DNA of 36,223 nt from Sneathiellales bacterium (GCA_028277845.1 JANQFL010000041.1:1-36223); one strand, 5' to 3'. Positions 18,897 to 29,384 are shown, counted from the stretch's first letter. Notes: generated by a model from the letters alone, not told the origin. Made by a program: numbers and translations.

Positions 18897-18946
18897 TTCG
18901 GCAAAGATTATTGGGCGCCTTATTACCCGGCTTGTCAAAACAATGT

Positions 18947-19867
18947 TTATGCCGCGGCGCGCAGCCGGCGGACCTGCATTTGCACCACGCCCAATATCAC
19001 CAGCGCCCCGCCGGCCAGTTGCTCCAGGCTGGTCCGCGAACCCATCAGGACGCTGATGGCCACCGCGGCGACGGGCACAAGGTTCAGATAAAGCGACGCC
19101 AAGGGCACGCCCATCACCTGTGATCCGTGGTTCCACCAGACCACGGCCAGACCCGCCGCACCGGCGCCGGCCCACAACAGCAGCATGGCCGATTCACCGT
19201 CGGGCCAGGCGACGTGCTGGTCGTAGCCGCCGGTTACGGCGACGGCCACATAGACCAGCGTCATCCAGAGAATGGCGGCCATGGACGTCAGGGTGGTGGC
19301 GCGGACCGCGTCCCGGGCGGGCCGCCATTCGGTCAGCTTCAGGGAGTACCAGATCCAACTGGCCTGGGCCAAAACCATGAGAACCTCGCCGCCCTGCAGG
19401 CGAAAGCCCTTGCCGGCGTGTTGCGGGTTGCCGTGAATCACGAGCCACGCGCCGACCACGACCAGCACCAGCGACAACCCCATGCCGGCGGGAAAGCGTG
19501 CGCCGTACATGACCCTGGCCATCAGGTTGGCGATGACGGGGCCGGTGGTCAGGAACATGGCCGCGGTCACCGGATCGGACAGGGCGATGCCGACGGTGTA
19601 ACACACGGCGAAACCGGCCATGCCGCCGCCCAGCAGCAGCACCCGGAACCAGTCGGGCGCCGCGGCCGGCAACACCCTTCCATCGCGGAATACCAGAAAA
19701 ACAGCCAAAAACGGCACGGCGATCACATAGCGGATCAAGGCCTGGAACAGGGCGTCGTAGCCCGGCAGCAGATAGGCCGTGACCGGAACCAGCGATCCCC
19801 AGATCAGGATGGTGGCGATCAGGCCGCCGTTGGCCAGGACGAGATTTCGCGATTCAGAGGTCGGCAT
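18947..19867 (-). CDS. EamA/DMT-family transporter
   Basis: This 306-residue inner-membrane protein has about ten hydrophobic segments in two five-helix repeats, typical of drug/metabolite (EamA) exporters: GGLIATILIWGSLVPVTAYL at the N-terminus, PVTAAMFLTTGPVIANLMA, and the second-repeat PLASLYLNLVPVAAVAISVLMG. The substrate cannot be inferred. ATG 19867 was chosen because it gives a short polar N-terminus before the first helix; a GTG at 19894 would add nine residues. The hemerythrin gene lies upstream on the same strand, 54 nt away. Confidence 0.85.
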   Translation of the reverse strand: MPTSESRNLVLANGGLIATILIWGSLVPVTAYLLPGYDALFQALIRYVIAVPFLAVFLVFRDGRVLPAAAPDWFRVLLLGGGMAGFAVCYTVGIALSDPVTAAMFLTTGPVIANLMARVMYGARFPAGMGLSLVLVVVGAWLVIHGNPQHAGKGFRLQGGEVLMVLAQASWIWYSLKLTEWRPARDAVRATTLTSMAAILWMTLVYVAVAVTGGYDQHVAWPDGESAMLLLWAGAGAAGLAVVWWNHGSQVMGVPLASLYLNLVPVAAVAISVLMGSRTSLEQLAGGALVILGVVQMQVRRLRAAA

Positions 19868-19921
19868 AGATGCTCGCGGGCCGGATCGGACCACGAGCGG
19901 GCGGTCGTCTGGCGGGGGGAT

Positions 19922-20314
19922 TTATCCGATCTGGCCGTGCAGCTTCCGGTCCATCGTCCGGAAATGTTCGGAGAACCAGTGATCCAGATGCTTGGCCAGT
20001 TCCTGTTCGTAACTGGCGTAACGGCCTTCGGCGTGATTGTCCATGATTTCCCGGATGTCGTCGAGCAGATGTTCGTGATCTTCCTTGTGCGGCCAGTAGT
20101 CTTCGTAGCCGCTGTCCGACATCTTCTTTTCCTCGAGCGCGAAGTGGGACGAAATCGCGTCGTGGATCTCGCCGAGAATGGCCGCGACGTCGTCCTCGGA
20201 CCCGGTGCCGATTTTGCCGTACAGGCGATTGATCAGGCCGACCAGCTCCTGGTGCTCATGATCGACCGACGCGACGCCGGTCTTGTAGTCGTCTTTCCAT
20301 TCGATCAGGGTCAT
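19922..20314 (-). CDS. Bacteriohemerythrin
   Basis: This 130-residue, four-helix-bundle protein has a full set of candidate di-iron ligands: H21 (DHEHQELV), H57 and E61 (HFALEE), H76 and H80 (HKEDHEHLL), and H117 and D122 (HFRTMD). Bacteriohemerythrins bind O2 reversibly and may store or deliver oxygen, or sense it or iron. There is no fused signalling domain. ATG 20314 was preferred over an upstream start at 20332, because the family typically starts immediately before the IEWKDDYKTGV-type sequence. Confidence 0.92.
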   Translation of the reverse strand: MTLIEWKDDYKTGVASVDHEHQELVGLINRLYGKIGTGSEDDVAAILGEIHDAISSHFALEEKKMSDSGYEDYWPHKEDHEHLLDDIREIMDNHAEGRYASYEQELAKHLDHWFSEHFRTMDRKLHGQIG

Positions 20315-20437
20315 GGTCCCGCGCGCCTTCAAAAGCCTCGAAATCCTGGGAAAACAGCCATATTTGGCGTTTCCGCCATGTTCGTGTCGAGCGCGCGGAG
20401 TGTGGGGGATTCCGCCTGATCACGCAATCCCGGAATG

Positions 20438-20490
20438 TGCGGCCAATGGCCGCGTTGGCCCGGACTTGCGGCCATTGGCCGCGTTGGCGT
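20438..20490. repeat. Two-copy 29-bp tandem repeat built on a 15-bp palindrome
   Basis: GCGGCCAATGGCCGC (20439-20453) and GCGGCCATTGGCCGC (20468-20482) are near-identical palindromes, each followed by GTTGGC. The unit repeats with a 29-bp period, just downstream of the secreted-protein stop at 20496. It could form two successive hairpins in that transcript. Confidence 0.6.
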
Positions 20491-20495
20491 GTGGA

Positions 20496-20843
20496 TTACC
20501 GCGGCGCCGCGCAGGCCCGGTGGCCGGGAAACGCCTCGCACCACCGTACAAAACCCTTCATCCACGGCGCGTTGGCTTCCAGTGCCTGAATGCTGGTGCT
20601 GTGCCGCGCCGGTTGCCGGGCCACGGCCTTGCCGGTCGCGGGCACGGGCAAGGGCGGTACGGCGGTCGCCGGCCTGCCCGGCACGATGTTGTTCTGGCGG
20701 CAATAGGCGGCGTTGGGTGTCTGGGCGCAGATGGTTTCCGCGCTGATGACCATGGTTTGCGCCGGAGGTTCGTTGCCCGCCGCCGGCCAGGACATAAGCG
20801 CGGCGCCAAGCAGGAAAACGGAAAGAGGAAGCGTGTGTTTCAT
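20496..20843 (-). CDS. Small secreted cysteine-containing protein of unknown function
   Basis: This 115-residue protein starts with a clear signal peptide (MKHTLPLSVFLLGAALMSWP, cleavage near AAG-NE at about 23). The mature part has four cysteines (39, 48, 102, 111), which could form two disulfides, a proline/alanine-rich middle and a compact C-terminal segment (WMKGFVRWCEAFPGHRAC). I do not recognise a family. ATG 20843 is the start that gives the signal peptide. It is transcribed away from the phosphatase operon, and its 253-nt upstream gap is shared with that operon. Confidence 0.6.
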   Translation of the reverse strand: MKHTLPLSVFLLGAALMSWPAAGNEPPAQTMVISAETICAQTPNAAYCRQNNIVPGRPATAVPPLPVPATGKAVARQPARHSTSIQALEANAPWMKGFVRWCEAFPGHRACAAPR

Positions 20844-21096
20844 GCTTCGATTCTTCGGCGATGCATGTAACAAACTGTGAACAATTGGATTTGGAACGTC
20901 TTTTGTTTGCATCTATTGTTATCTATTCTTTGTCGGGCAAATGATTCTATTTTTACTTAATTTGATTGCCTCCGCGGACACAGGCCGGAAGTTGAAAAAA
21001 TTCGCCTGAATCGGCCGCCTTGCGCAAGGTGTGGTTAACGAAGTTTCCGTACCCTGACGGCTGACGGACTCACGGAAATTTCGAGCGCGCCCAACA
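20844..21096. promoter_or_regulatory. Divergent promoter region between the secreted protein and the phosphatase-MCE operon
   Basis: This 253-nt gap is AT-rich at 20870-20970, against a GC-rich background, and holds the 12-bp perfect palindrome CCTTGCGCAAGG (21018-21029). I could not assign a convincing -35/-10 pair. It must contain the promoter of the seven-gene operon, whose first ATG (21097) has no strong ribosome site. Confidence 0.45.
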
Positions 21097-22266
21097 ATGA
21101 CTCAGCCCATCCATTCCGGTCGCCGGGGACAGTCTGCGGACAAGGCTCTCGCCTTGATCGCCCGGCTTGGCCGTGACCTGTGCACCTGGGCCGACCCGGA
21201 GCCTTGCCTGCGCGCCGTGCTGCCGGCCATTTCCTTGATGGCGGGCGTCGACGACATTGTTCTGAACCTGGGGTCGGAAGACCTTCATTCCGGGCGGAAG
21301 GACACCGACCAGGTCATCGCCTTTCCGCTCAGCGTCTCCCAACATGAAATCGGGTCCCTCGATGTGGTTCTCGCCGAAGGGCAGTACCTGACCAGCGTGC
21401 AGAGCGACATCGTCCGGACGGTTGCCGACATCGCCGCGCTGGCGGTGGCCAATGTGGGCCTGGTCGACCGGCTGGTCGAACAGGAAAGCATGCGCCGGGA
21501 ACTGGAACTGGCGGCCGAGATTCAGCGCGACCTGCTGCCGCAGTCGGAACCGGGCGTCCTGCCGGTGTTCGGTGTCAACCGTCCCGCCCGGACCGTGTCC
21601 GGAGATTTCTTCGACTATTTCACCTTGCGGGACGGCACCATCCGCTTCGCCCTCGGCGACGTCTCGGGCAAGGGCATCAACGCGGCGTTGCTCATGGCCA
21701 AGACGGCCAGCCTGTTCCGTTGCCTGGGCAAGACCCATAAGGACCCGGTGTCGCTCATGCGGGCCATCAACCGCGAAATTCATGAAACCATGTCCCGTGG
21801 CATGTTCGTCACCATGGTGGCCGGATCATACGATCCGTCGTCCGGGGAAGTGCGCTTCGCCAATGCCGGGCACGAGCCGCCATTGTTCCGGCGCCGGGAC
21901 CGCAGCTACGAAAGCTTTCCCGCGTTCACGCCGCCCCTGGGCATCCTGCCGGAAATCGACTTCGTGCAGACCGTCGTCAATCTGCACAACGGAGAGTTCT
22001 ATGTGTTTTCCGACGGCCTGACCGAATTCATCTACGACGGCGATGAAATGCTCGGTTCGGACGGTCTGATACACCTGATCGAAGCGATGGCCGATCTGCC
22101 GTTGGGCGAGCGCGTACACGGCTTGCTGAACGAACTCGACGCCGCCGGATGGGAGGCGCGCGACGACCTCACCATGCTGGTCATCGACGATTCCTGGACG
22201 GCGCCGGCCGATACCGCCGAGACCGCCGAAGCGGAACCGCAATCGGTGGGGTCCGCCGATGCGTGA
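21097..22266 (+). CDS. PP2C/SpoIIE-type protein serine phosphatase with GAF-like domain (RsbU-like)
   Basis: This 389-residue protein has a GAF-like sensory domain (about 15-125), a linking helix with the family motif LELAAEIQRDLLPQ (136-149), and a PP2C (SpoIIE/RsbU) domain (155-370). Metal-binding residues are visible in SGDFFDYF (168-175), ALGDVSGKGINAALLM (185-200), FSDGLTEF (304-311, D306) and RDDLTML (355-361). Such phosphatases dephosphorylate a STAS-domain anti-anti-sigma protein. The gene overlaps the following kinase gene by 8 nt. The GAF domain presumably senses the signal; its ligand is unknown. No membrane segment is present. Confidence 0.9.
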   Translation: MTQPIHSGRRGQSADKALALIARLGRDLCTWADPEPCLRAVLPAISLMAGVDDIVLNLGSEDLHSGRKDTDQVIAFPLSVSQHEIGSLDVVLAEGQYLTSVQSDIVRTVADIAALAVANVGLVDRLVEQESMRRELELAAEIQRDLLPQSEPGVLPVFGVNRPARTVSGDFFDYFTLRDGTIRFALGDVSGKGINAALLMAKTASLFRCLGKTHKDPVSLMRAINREIHETMSRGMFVTMVAGSYDPSSGEVRFANAGHEPPLFRRRDRSYESFPAFTPPLGILPEIDFVQTVVNLHNGEFYVFSDGLTEFIYDGDEMLGSDGLIHLIEAMADLPLGERVHGLLNELDAAGWEARDDLTMLVIDDSWTAPADTAETAEAEPQSVGSADA

Positions 22267-22720
22267 CGGTTCGACGACGTTGGCCGGCGGCGAATTACTG
22301 GTCCGCCTGAACCTGCCGGCCCGGGCCGACCGCCTCAAGCTCGTGCGCCGCTGCACCGAATCGGCGGCCCTGATGTGCGGCTTGGCGGGACATGACGCCA
22401 AGGACGTGCTGCTGGCCGTCGACGAAGCCTGCCAGAACGTCATCCGCCATGCCTACGGCGAGGAGGGCGGCGGCGAAATCATTCTGGAATTGCGCCGGAC
22501 CGCCGAGGCGCTGGGCATCTACGTGCGTGACTACGGCCCGACGACCGATCCCGCCGACGTCCGGCCGCGCGACCTGGACGATGTCCGTCCCGGCGGCCTC
22601 GGCACCCACTTCATTCGCGAGGTCATGGACCGGGTGACGTTCCTCACCCCGCCCGACGGCCGCGGCAATCTGTTGGAACTGATCAAGTACCTGAAACCGG
22701 AAGGACCCACCCATGCCTGA
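22259..22720 (+). CDS. RsbW/SpoIIAB-type serine kinase (HATPase_c_2)
   Basis: This 153-residue GHKL ATPase-fold protein has the N-box in VDEACQNVIRHAY (54-66; E57, N60), the G1 box RDYGPTTDP (90-98) and the G2 box GGLGTHFIREVMD (112-124). In partner-switching systems this protein phosphorylates a STAS antagonist and sequesters a target, classically a sigma factor. No sigma factor is encoded nearby. The ATG overlaps the phosphatase stop by 8 nt and has GGTGGGG 7 nt ahead; its own stop overlaps the STAS start by 8 nt. Confidence 0.92.
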   Translation: MRDGSTTLAGGELLVRLNLPARADRLKLVRRCTESAALMCGLAGHDAKDVLLAVDEACQNVIRHAYGEEGGGEIILELRRTAEALGIYVRDYGPTTDPADVRPRDLDDVRPGGLGTHFIREVMDRVTFLTPPDGRGNLLELIKYLKPEGPTHA

Positions 22721-23063
22721 TCCCTTGTCCGGAACCGCGTCCGTCGACGACCGCGACGGCGCCTGCATCGTCGCCCTGCACGGTGACGTCGACCTGGAAA
22801 AGGCGCCGTCGCTGCGCAAATTGTTGCTCGACTGCGTCGCCCGCGGCAAGGCCGTGCTGATCGACATGTCGGCCGTCGCCTATATCGACAGTTCGGGCAT
22901 CGCCAGTCTGATCGAAGCCCTGCAGACGTCCATGAGCAAGGGCACCGGCTTCGGCCTGGTGTCGGTCAGCGACCAGGCCATGCGGGTGCTGCAATTGGCG
23001 CGCCTCGACAAGGTGTTCGCCATCCACCCCGACAGCGACAGCGCCATGGCGGCGCTGCAGTAG
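22713..23063 (+). CDS. STAS-domain antagonist protein (SpoIIAA/RsbV-like, in the position of MlaB)
   Basis: This 116-residue STAS domain reads VALHGDVDLEKAPSLRKLL and then AYIDSSGIASLIEAL. S60 in DSSG aligns with the phosphorylated Ser58 of B. subtilis SpoIIAA. It lies between the kinase (8-nt overlap) and an MCE permease gene that starts 11 nt downstream. E. coli mla operons place the STAS protein MlaB with the ABC transporter, where it binds the ATPase MlaF. A dual role, as substrate of the kinase/phosphatase pair and as a transporter subunit, is inferred from this position. Confidence 0.9.
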   Translation: MPDPLSGTASVDDRDGACIVALHGDVDLEKAPSLRKLLLDCVARGKAVLIDMSAVAYIDSSGIASLIEALQTSMSKGTGFGLVSVSDQAMRVLQLARLDKVFAIHPDSDSAMAALQ

Positions 23064-23074
23064 GAGACCGTCCG

Positions 23075-23863
23075 TTGCTGCAATTCGCGGAAGCCCTCGG
23101 CCGGTATTCGGCCCGCGCCTTCGACGGTGTCGGTTACGCCGCGTCGCTGCTGGGCGAATCCGTGTATTGGACATTCGACGGCGCGCGCCGGGGGCAGCCC
23201 GTGCGGTTCGGCGCCGTGGTGTTGCAGATGATGCAGGTCGGTATCCAGGCGGTGCCGATCGTCACCCTGCTGTCGCTTGCTATCGGCGGCATGCTGGCCA
23301 TTCAGAGCCTCTATTCCCTCGGCCTGTTCGGCGCCGAGTCCTACGCTTATGTCGGCATCGCCTTTTCCGTCACCCGCGAGTTTGCGCCGCTGATCACCGG
23401 TATCCTGGTGGCCGGTCGCTCCGGTTCGGCCCTGGCGGCGCGTCTGAGCACCATGACCATCAACCAGGAAGTGGACGCCCTCAACGTCATGGGCATCAAC
23501 CCGGTGCGTTACCTGGTGGCGCCCGCCTTGCTGGCCATGGTCGTCATGGTGCCGGCGTTGACGATCTGGTCCGGCGCCGTGTCCATGCTGGCCGCCGGGC
23601 TTTATGTGTCGGTTTCCCTCGACACCACGCTTGTCGCCTTTGCCACCGACGCCGCCGGTGTGCTGGCGCCGGCCGACTTGCTGCACGGCTTCGGCAAGAG
23701 CGTGCTGTTCGCTGCCCTCATCGCCTTGATCGGCGTGGTCAACGGGTCCCAGGTCAAGGGCGGCGCCGAGGGTGTCGGCAAGGTGACGACCCGCGCCGTC
23801 GTGCAAAGCATCTCCGCCATCGTCATCGCCGACATGGTGTTCGCCTATTTCGCGACGGTGTAA
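23075..23863 (+). CDS. mlaE: MCE-system ABC transporter permease (MlaE family)
   Basis: This 262-residue inner-membrane protein has an N-terminal amphipathic stretch and about five to six membrane helices. The family signature is NQEVDALNVMGINPVRYLV (130-148), with the conserved acidic E132, plus REFAPLITGILVAGRSGSAL upstream. MlaE permeases, with MlaF and MlaD, move phospholipids between inner and outer membranes. The start is TTG 23075, with AGGAG 8 nt upstream (23062-23066) directly after the STAS stop. The ATPase gene follows after 3 nt. Confidence 0.93.
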   Translation: MLQFAEALGRYSARAFDGVGYAASLLGESVYWTFDGARRGQPVRFGAVVLQMMQVGIQAVPIVTLLSLAIGGMLAIQSLYSLGLFGAESYAYVGIAFSVTREFAPLITGILVAGRSGSALAARLSTMTINQEVDALNVMGINPVRYLVAPALLAMVVMVPALTIWSGAVSMLAAGLYVSVSLDTTLVAFATDAAGVLAPADLLHGFGKSVLFAALIALIGVVNGSQVKGGAEGVGKVTTRAVVQSISAIVIADMVFAYFATV

Positions 23864-23866
23864 GCC

Positions 23867-24703
23867 ATGTCCCTGACCGCATCCCACATAGACCAGACCC
23901 CGGCGGCGACGGCACGAGATTGCCCGATCGCCGTCAGCGGCCTGAACACCCACTTCGGCGACACGCAAATCCTGTTCGACGTGGATCTCGACATCGAACG
24001 GGGCGAGATCATGGTCATCATGGGCGGCAGCGGTTCGGGCAAGAGCACGTTGCTGCGTCATCTGGTCGGTCTCGAACGGCCGACCGGCGGCAGCATCCGG
24101 GTGCTCGGCGACGATCTGGCGACCATCGGATCGAACGACCTGATGGCGATCCGCCGCCGGCTCGGTGTCGCCTTTCAGGGCGGCGCGTTGTTCAGCTCCA
24201 TGTCGGTGGTGGAAAACGTCAAGCTGCCGCTCCGCGAACACACCAAGCTGGACGAGCGCACCATGGACATCATGGCGCGGCTCAAGCTCGAGGTGGTCAA
24301 CCTGGCCGGCGCCGCCGACCTCATGCCGTCGCAACTGTCGGGCGGCATGCTCAAGCGCGCCGCGGTGGCGCGGGCCATCGTCATGGATCCGCAGCTCCTG
24401 TTCTTCGACGAACCGTCGGCGGGGCTCGACCCGGTGGTGTCGTCGGCGCTCGATGACCTGATCCTGCGCCTGCGCGACGCCATGGACATGACCATCGTCG
24501 TTGTGACCCATGAACTCGACAGCGCCTTCAAGATCGCCGATCGGATTTGCGTGCTCGACCGCGGGCACGTCCTGGCCGTCGACACCGTCGACGCCATCCG
24601 CGCCAGCGGCAACCAGCGCATTCAGAATTTGTTGAACCGGGAAGCCGAAGATGAAGACCTGGACGCCGAAGCCTATCTGGCCCGGCTGACCGGCACGGCA
24701 TAA
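23867..24703 (+). CDS. mlaF: MCE-system ABC transporter ATPase (MlaF family)
   Basis: This 278-residue nucleotide-binding protein has Walker A GGSGSGKST (53-61), Q-loop Q104 (AFQGGALFSSMSV, the MlaF-type Q-loop context), signature LSGGM (157-161), Walker B LLFFDEPSAGLDP (177-189) and H-loop H215 (VTHEL). GGALF after the Q-loop and LSGGMLKRAAVARA are characteristic of MlaF-like rather than generic importer ATPases. It pairs with the preceding permease. In E. coli this subunit is the one contacted by the STAS protein MlaB. Confidence 0.94.
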   Translation: MSLTASHIDQTPAATARDCPIAVSGLNTHFGDTQILFDVDLDIERGEIMVIMGGSGSGKSTLLRHLVGLERPTGGSIRVLGDDLATIGSNDLMAIRRRLGVAFQGGALFSSMSVVENVKLPLREHTKLDERTMDIMARLKLEVVNLAGAADLMPSQLSGGMLKRAAVARAIVMDPQLLFFDEPSAGLDPVVSSALDDLILRLRDAMDMTIVVVTHELDSAFKIADRICVLDRGHVLAVDTVDAIRASGNQRIQNLLNREAEDEDLDAEAYLARLTGTA

Positions 24704-24765
24704 GGACCGAACGATGTTGAACCATTCAATCCCCGCACGGGACACGGCAAGCTTGGGACACGGCC

Positions 24766-25800
24766 ATGCGTAATTCTCGATGGAACTACATCGCCGTGGG
24801 GCTGTTCGTCATGGCCATGATCGGCGCCGGGCTGGCCGGGCTGGTGGTGGTCGGGGCCCGCACGGGGTCGACCGATTCCTACTTTGTCGTGCTCGACAAC
24901 GTGGCCGATATCAAATTCGGCACCCAGGTCCGTTACGAGGGGTATCCGGTCGGCCAGGTCGAAAACATCACGCCGCGCGAACGGGACGGCGGCATGCGAT
25001 TTCACGTCTCGGTCAGCGTCGAACAGGGCTGGCGCATTCCGTCCGACAGCATCGCCCGGATCGGTTCCACCAGTTTCCTGGCCGCCAAGACCATCGATAT
25101 CGAACGGGGCAGCAGCCCCGAACCTCTCGAGCCGGGCACGCGGATCGCCGGGGCCGCGCCGATAGACGTCTTTTCCGCCATGTCGGAGGTTGCCGGCGAA
25201 ATCAGCGATCTCAGCCGCAACAGCGTGCAGCCGCTGCTGGCCAATATCGACGGTCTGGTCACCGGGCTCGGCGGCACGGTCGAACGGGACGTGACCCGGC
25301 TGCTGGCGACCCTCAACGAACTGGCGGGCACGCTGGGAGGGGACGCGCCGCGCATCACCGCGTCGTTGATGGATTTTTCCGCCCGCCTGAACGACAGCGC
25401 CGACACCGTGGCCACCATCCTGTCGCCGGAAAACGCCGCCGCCATCCAGCGCATCGTCGGCAATGTGGATCGCACCACCGATACCTTCGCCGCCCTCAGT
25501 ATCAGCCTGCAGCTTACGGCGGACCGGGTCGACGGCATCATCGACCAGGTCGATTCGCTGGTCGCCGACAACCGGATCGGCGTTGAGAAATCGCTAACGG
25601 ACCTGCGTTACACTTTGCGCACCGTGGCGCAGAACGTCGACACGATCGTGCACAACATGGAAGGCACCAGCCGCAACATGAACGAATTCAGCCGCCTGAT
25701 CCGCCAAAACCCCGGGCTGTTGCTCGGCGGGACGCCGCGCCAGGAAGTGTCGCCTGAAAACGTGCGCGTGCGGCCGCGCCGGGAAGCGGAAGCCCGCTGA
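24766..25800 (+). CDS. mlaD: MCE-domain lipid-transport protein (MlaD-like, extended)
   Basis: 344 residues. One N-terminal membrane anchor (about 8-30, YIAVGLFVMAMIGAGLAGLV) is followed by a single MCE domain (about 36-115: DSYFVVLDNVADIKFGTQV, YEGYPVGQVENI, and IARIGSTSFLAAKTIDIERG). A long helical periplasmic tail follows (about 130-320), rich in regularly spaced hydrophobics, then a basic end. E. coli MlaD is about 183 residues, so the tail is an extension of about 150 residues that could build a longer coiled-coil channel. The 62-nt gap from mlaF holds no gene. The stop overlaps the lipoprotein start by 1 nt. Confidence 0.92.
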   Translation: MRNSRWNYIAVGLFVMAMIGAGLAGLVVVGARTGSTDSYFVVLDNVADIKFGTQVRYEGYPVGQVENITPRERDGGMRFHVSVSVEQGWRIPSDSIARIGSTSFLAAKTIDIERGSSPEPLEPGTRIAGAAPIDVFSAMSEVAGEISDLSRNSVQPLLANIDGLVTGLGGTVERDVTRLLATLNELAGTLGGDAPRITASLMDFSARLNDSADTVATILSPENAAAIQRIVGNVDRTTDTFAALSISLQLTADRVDGIIDQVDSLVADNRIGVEKSLTDLRYTLRTVAQNVDTIVHNMEGTSRNMNEFSRLIRQNPGLLLGGTPRQEVSPENVRVRPRREAEAR

Positions 25801-26411
25801 TGCGGCACCGTTGGATATACGCCCTGGCCGCGTGCCTCGGGCTGGCCGGCTGTTTCGGTTCGGCGCCGCCGGTGCCGCGCGACCATTTCTACCGCATGGT
25901 CGCGCCGGCGCCCCCGACACCTGAGCAGGTCGAGGACCACATCGCCTACAAGGGCATCATGGCGGTCAACCAGTTGACGGCGGAAGGGCTGCTGCGCGAA
26001 CGGCCGGTGCTGTTCAGCGCATCGGGCCGGTCGCACGAAGTGCAGCAGCACGACTATCATTACTGGAGCGACCCGCCCACCCGCATGGTGCAGGAGGCGC
26101 TGATCTCCTATCTGCGCCGCAGCGGCCTGGCGGAAACCGTGATCAGCCAGGACCTGCGTATCCGGCCGGACTTCGAAGTGGTCGGCCGCATCAAGCGGCT
26201 CGAACGCCTGCTCGGCGGCGGCCCGCCCCGCGTGGTGGCCGAAATCGACCTGACCCTGCTCGACCGCACGGCCGACAAACTGCTGATCAGCCGCACCTAC
26301 ACGGTGGAACTGCCGAGCCGCGACGGCTCGGTCGATGCCTCCGTCATGGCCTTCAACAAGGCCCTGTCGCACATTCTCGAACGTTTCCTGATCGACGCCC
26401 GGCGGGTCTGA
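25800..26411 (+). CDS. ABC-type transport auxiliary lipoprotein (PF03886-like, PqiC/YmbA type)
   Basis: This 203-residue protein has a lipoprotein signal peptide with lipobox LAGC, lipidated cysteine C18. The mature domain shows the auxiliary-lipoprotein pattern (DHFYRMVAP near the start; YWSDPPTRMVQEALISYLR; a FEVVGRIKRLERL strand; TYTVELPS near the end). PqiC-type lipoproteins sit in the outer membrane and complete MCE bridges. The start overlaps the mlaD stop by 1 nt (TGATG), so translation is coupled. No MlaC or MlaA homologue is present in the window, which fits a lipoprotein-ended MCE system. Confidence 0.88.
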   Translation: MRHRWIYALAACLGLAGCFGSAPPVPRDHFYRMVAPAPPTPEQVEDHIAYKGIMAVNQLTAEGLLRERPVLFSASGRSHEVQQHDYHYWSDPPTRMVQEALISYLRRSGLAETVISQDLRIRPDFEVVGRIKRLERLLGGGPPRVVAEIDLTLLDRTADKLLISRTYTVELPSRDGSVDASVMAFNKALSHILERFLIDARRV

Positions 26412-26417
26412 CCGTCA

Positions 26418-26450
26418 TAGAGCAATGGCTCCATCTCAGGAGGAATTGCT

Positions 26451-26453
<3 letters not shown>
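26418..26453. terminator. Hairpin between the lipoprotein gene and convergent tmpB
   Basis: TAGAGCAAT (26418-26426) pairs perfectly with ATTGCTCTA (26445-26453), with an inner CTCC/GGAG pairing. The right arm includes the tmpB stop codon. It can serve as a bidirectional terminator. Similar GAATTGCTCTA-type hairpins are, to my knowledge, a dispersed intergenic repeat in alphaproteobacteria. Confidence 0.5.
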
Positions 26454-29196
<2,743 letters not shown>

Positions 29197-29237
29197 GCAT
29201 TCGCCCACGGATGATCCTGCTGAAATGTAAGAGAAAT

Positions 29238-29312
29238 TGGAGCGGGCGATGAGATTCGAACTCACGACCCTAACCTTGGCAAGGTTATGCTCTACCCCTG
29301 AGCTACGCCCGC
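29238..29312 (-). tRNA. tRNA-Gly (GCC)
   Basis: The minus strand folds as a cloverleaf. Acceptor GCGGGCG (29306-29312) pairs with CGCCCGC (29242-29248), there is a D arm with GAGC/GCTC, and the anticodon loop TTGCCAA carries GCC at 29278-29280. The T arm has the TTCGAAT loop, the discriminator is T, and CCA is encoded (29238-29240). It is complete and intact. Confidence 0.96.
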
Positions 29313-29357
29313 GTCCGTGGGTGGCGCCGCGACCGTGGCGGCACCGAAGGCAGGATG

Positions 29358-29384
29358 TTTATGGCATCCGGCGCATCATTGCAA
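29358..29384 (-). promoter_or_regulatory. Possible tRNA-Gly promoter
   Basis: On the minus strand, TTGCAA (29379-29384) and CATAAA (29358-29363) are separated by 15 nt, which is short. The predicted start lies about 40 nt before the tRNA. Confidence 0.25.

Noticed and set aside
22259-23063. Ordinary sigma-factor control module
   Set aside because: No sigma-factor gene lies next to the kinase/STAS pair and the module is embedded in an MCE operon. Not excluded if the target sigma factor is unlinked.
22880-24745. 621-codon minus-strand ORF
   Set aside because: It is antisense to the STAS, mlaE and mlaF genes, which have full motif sets.
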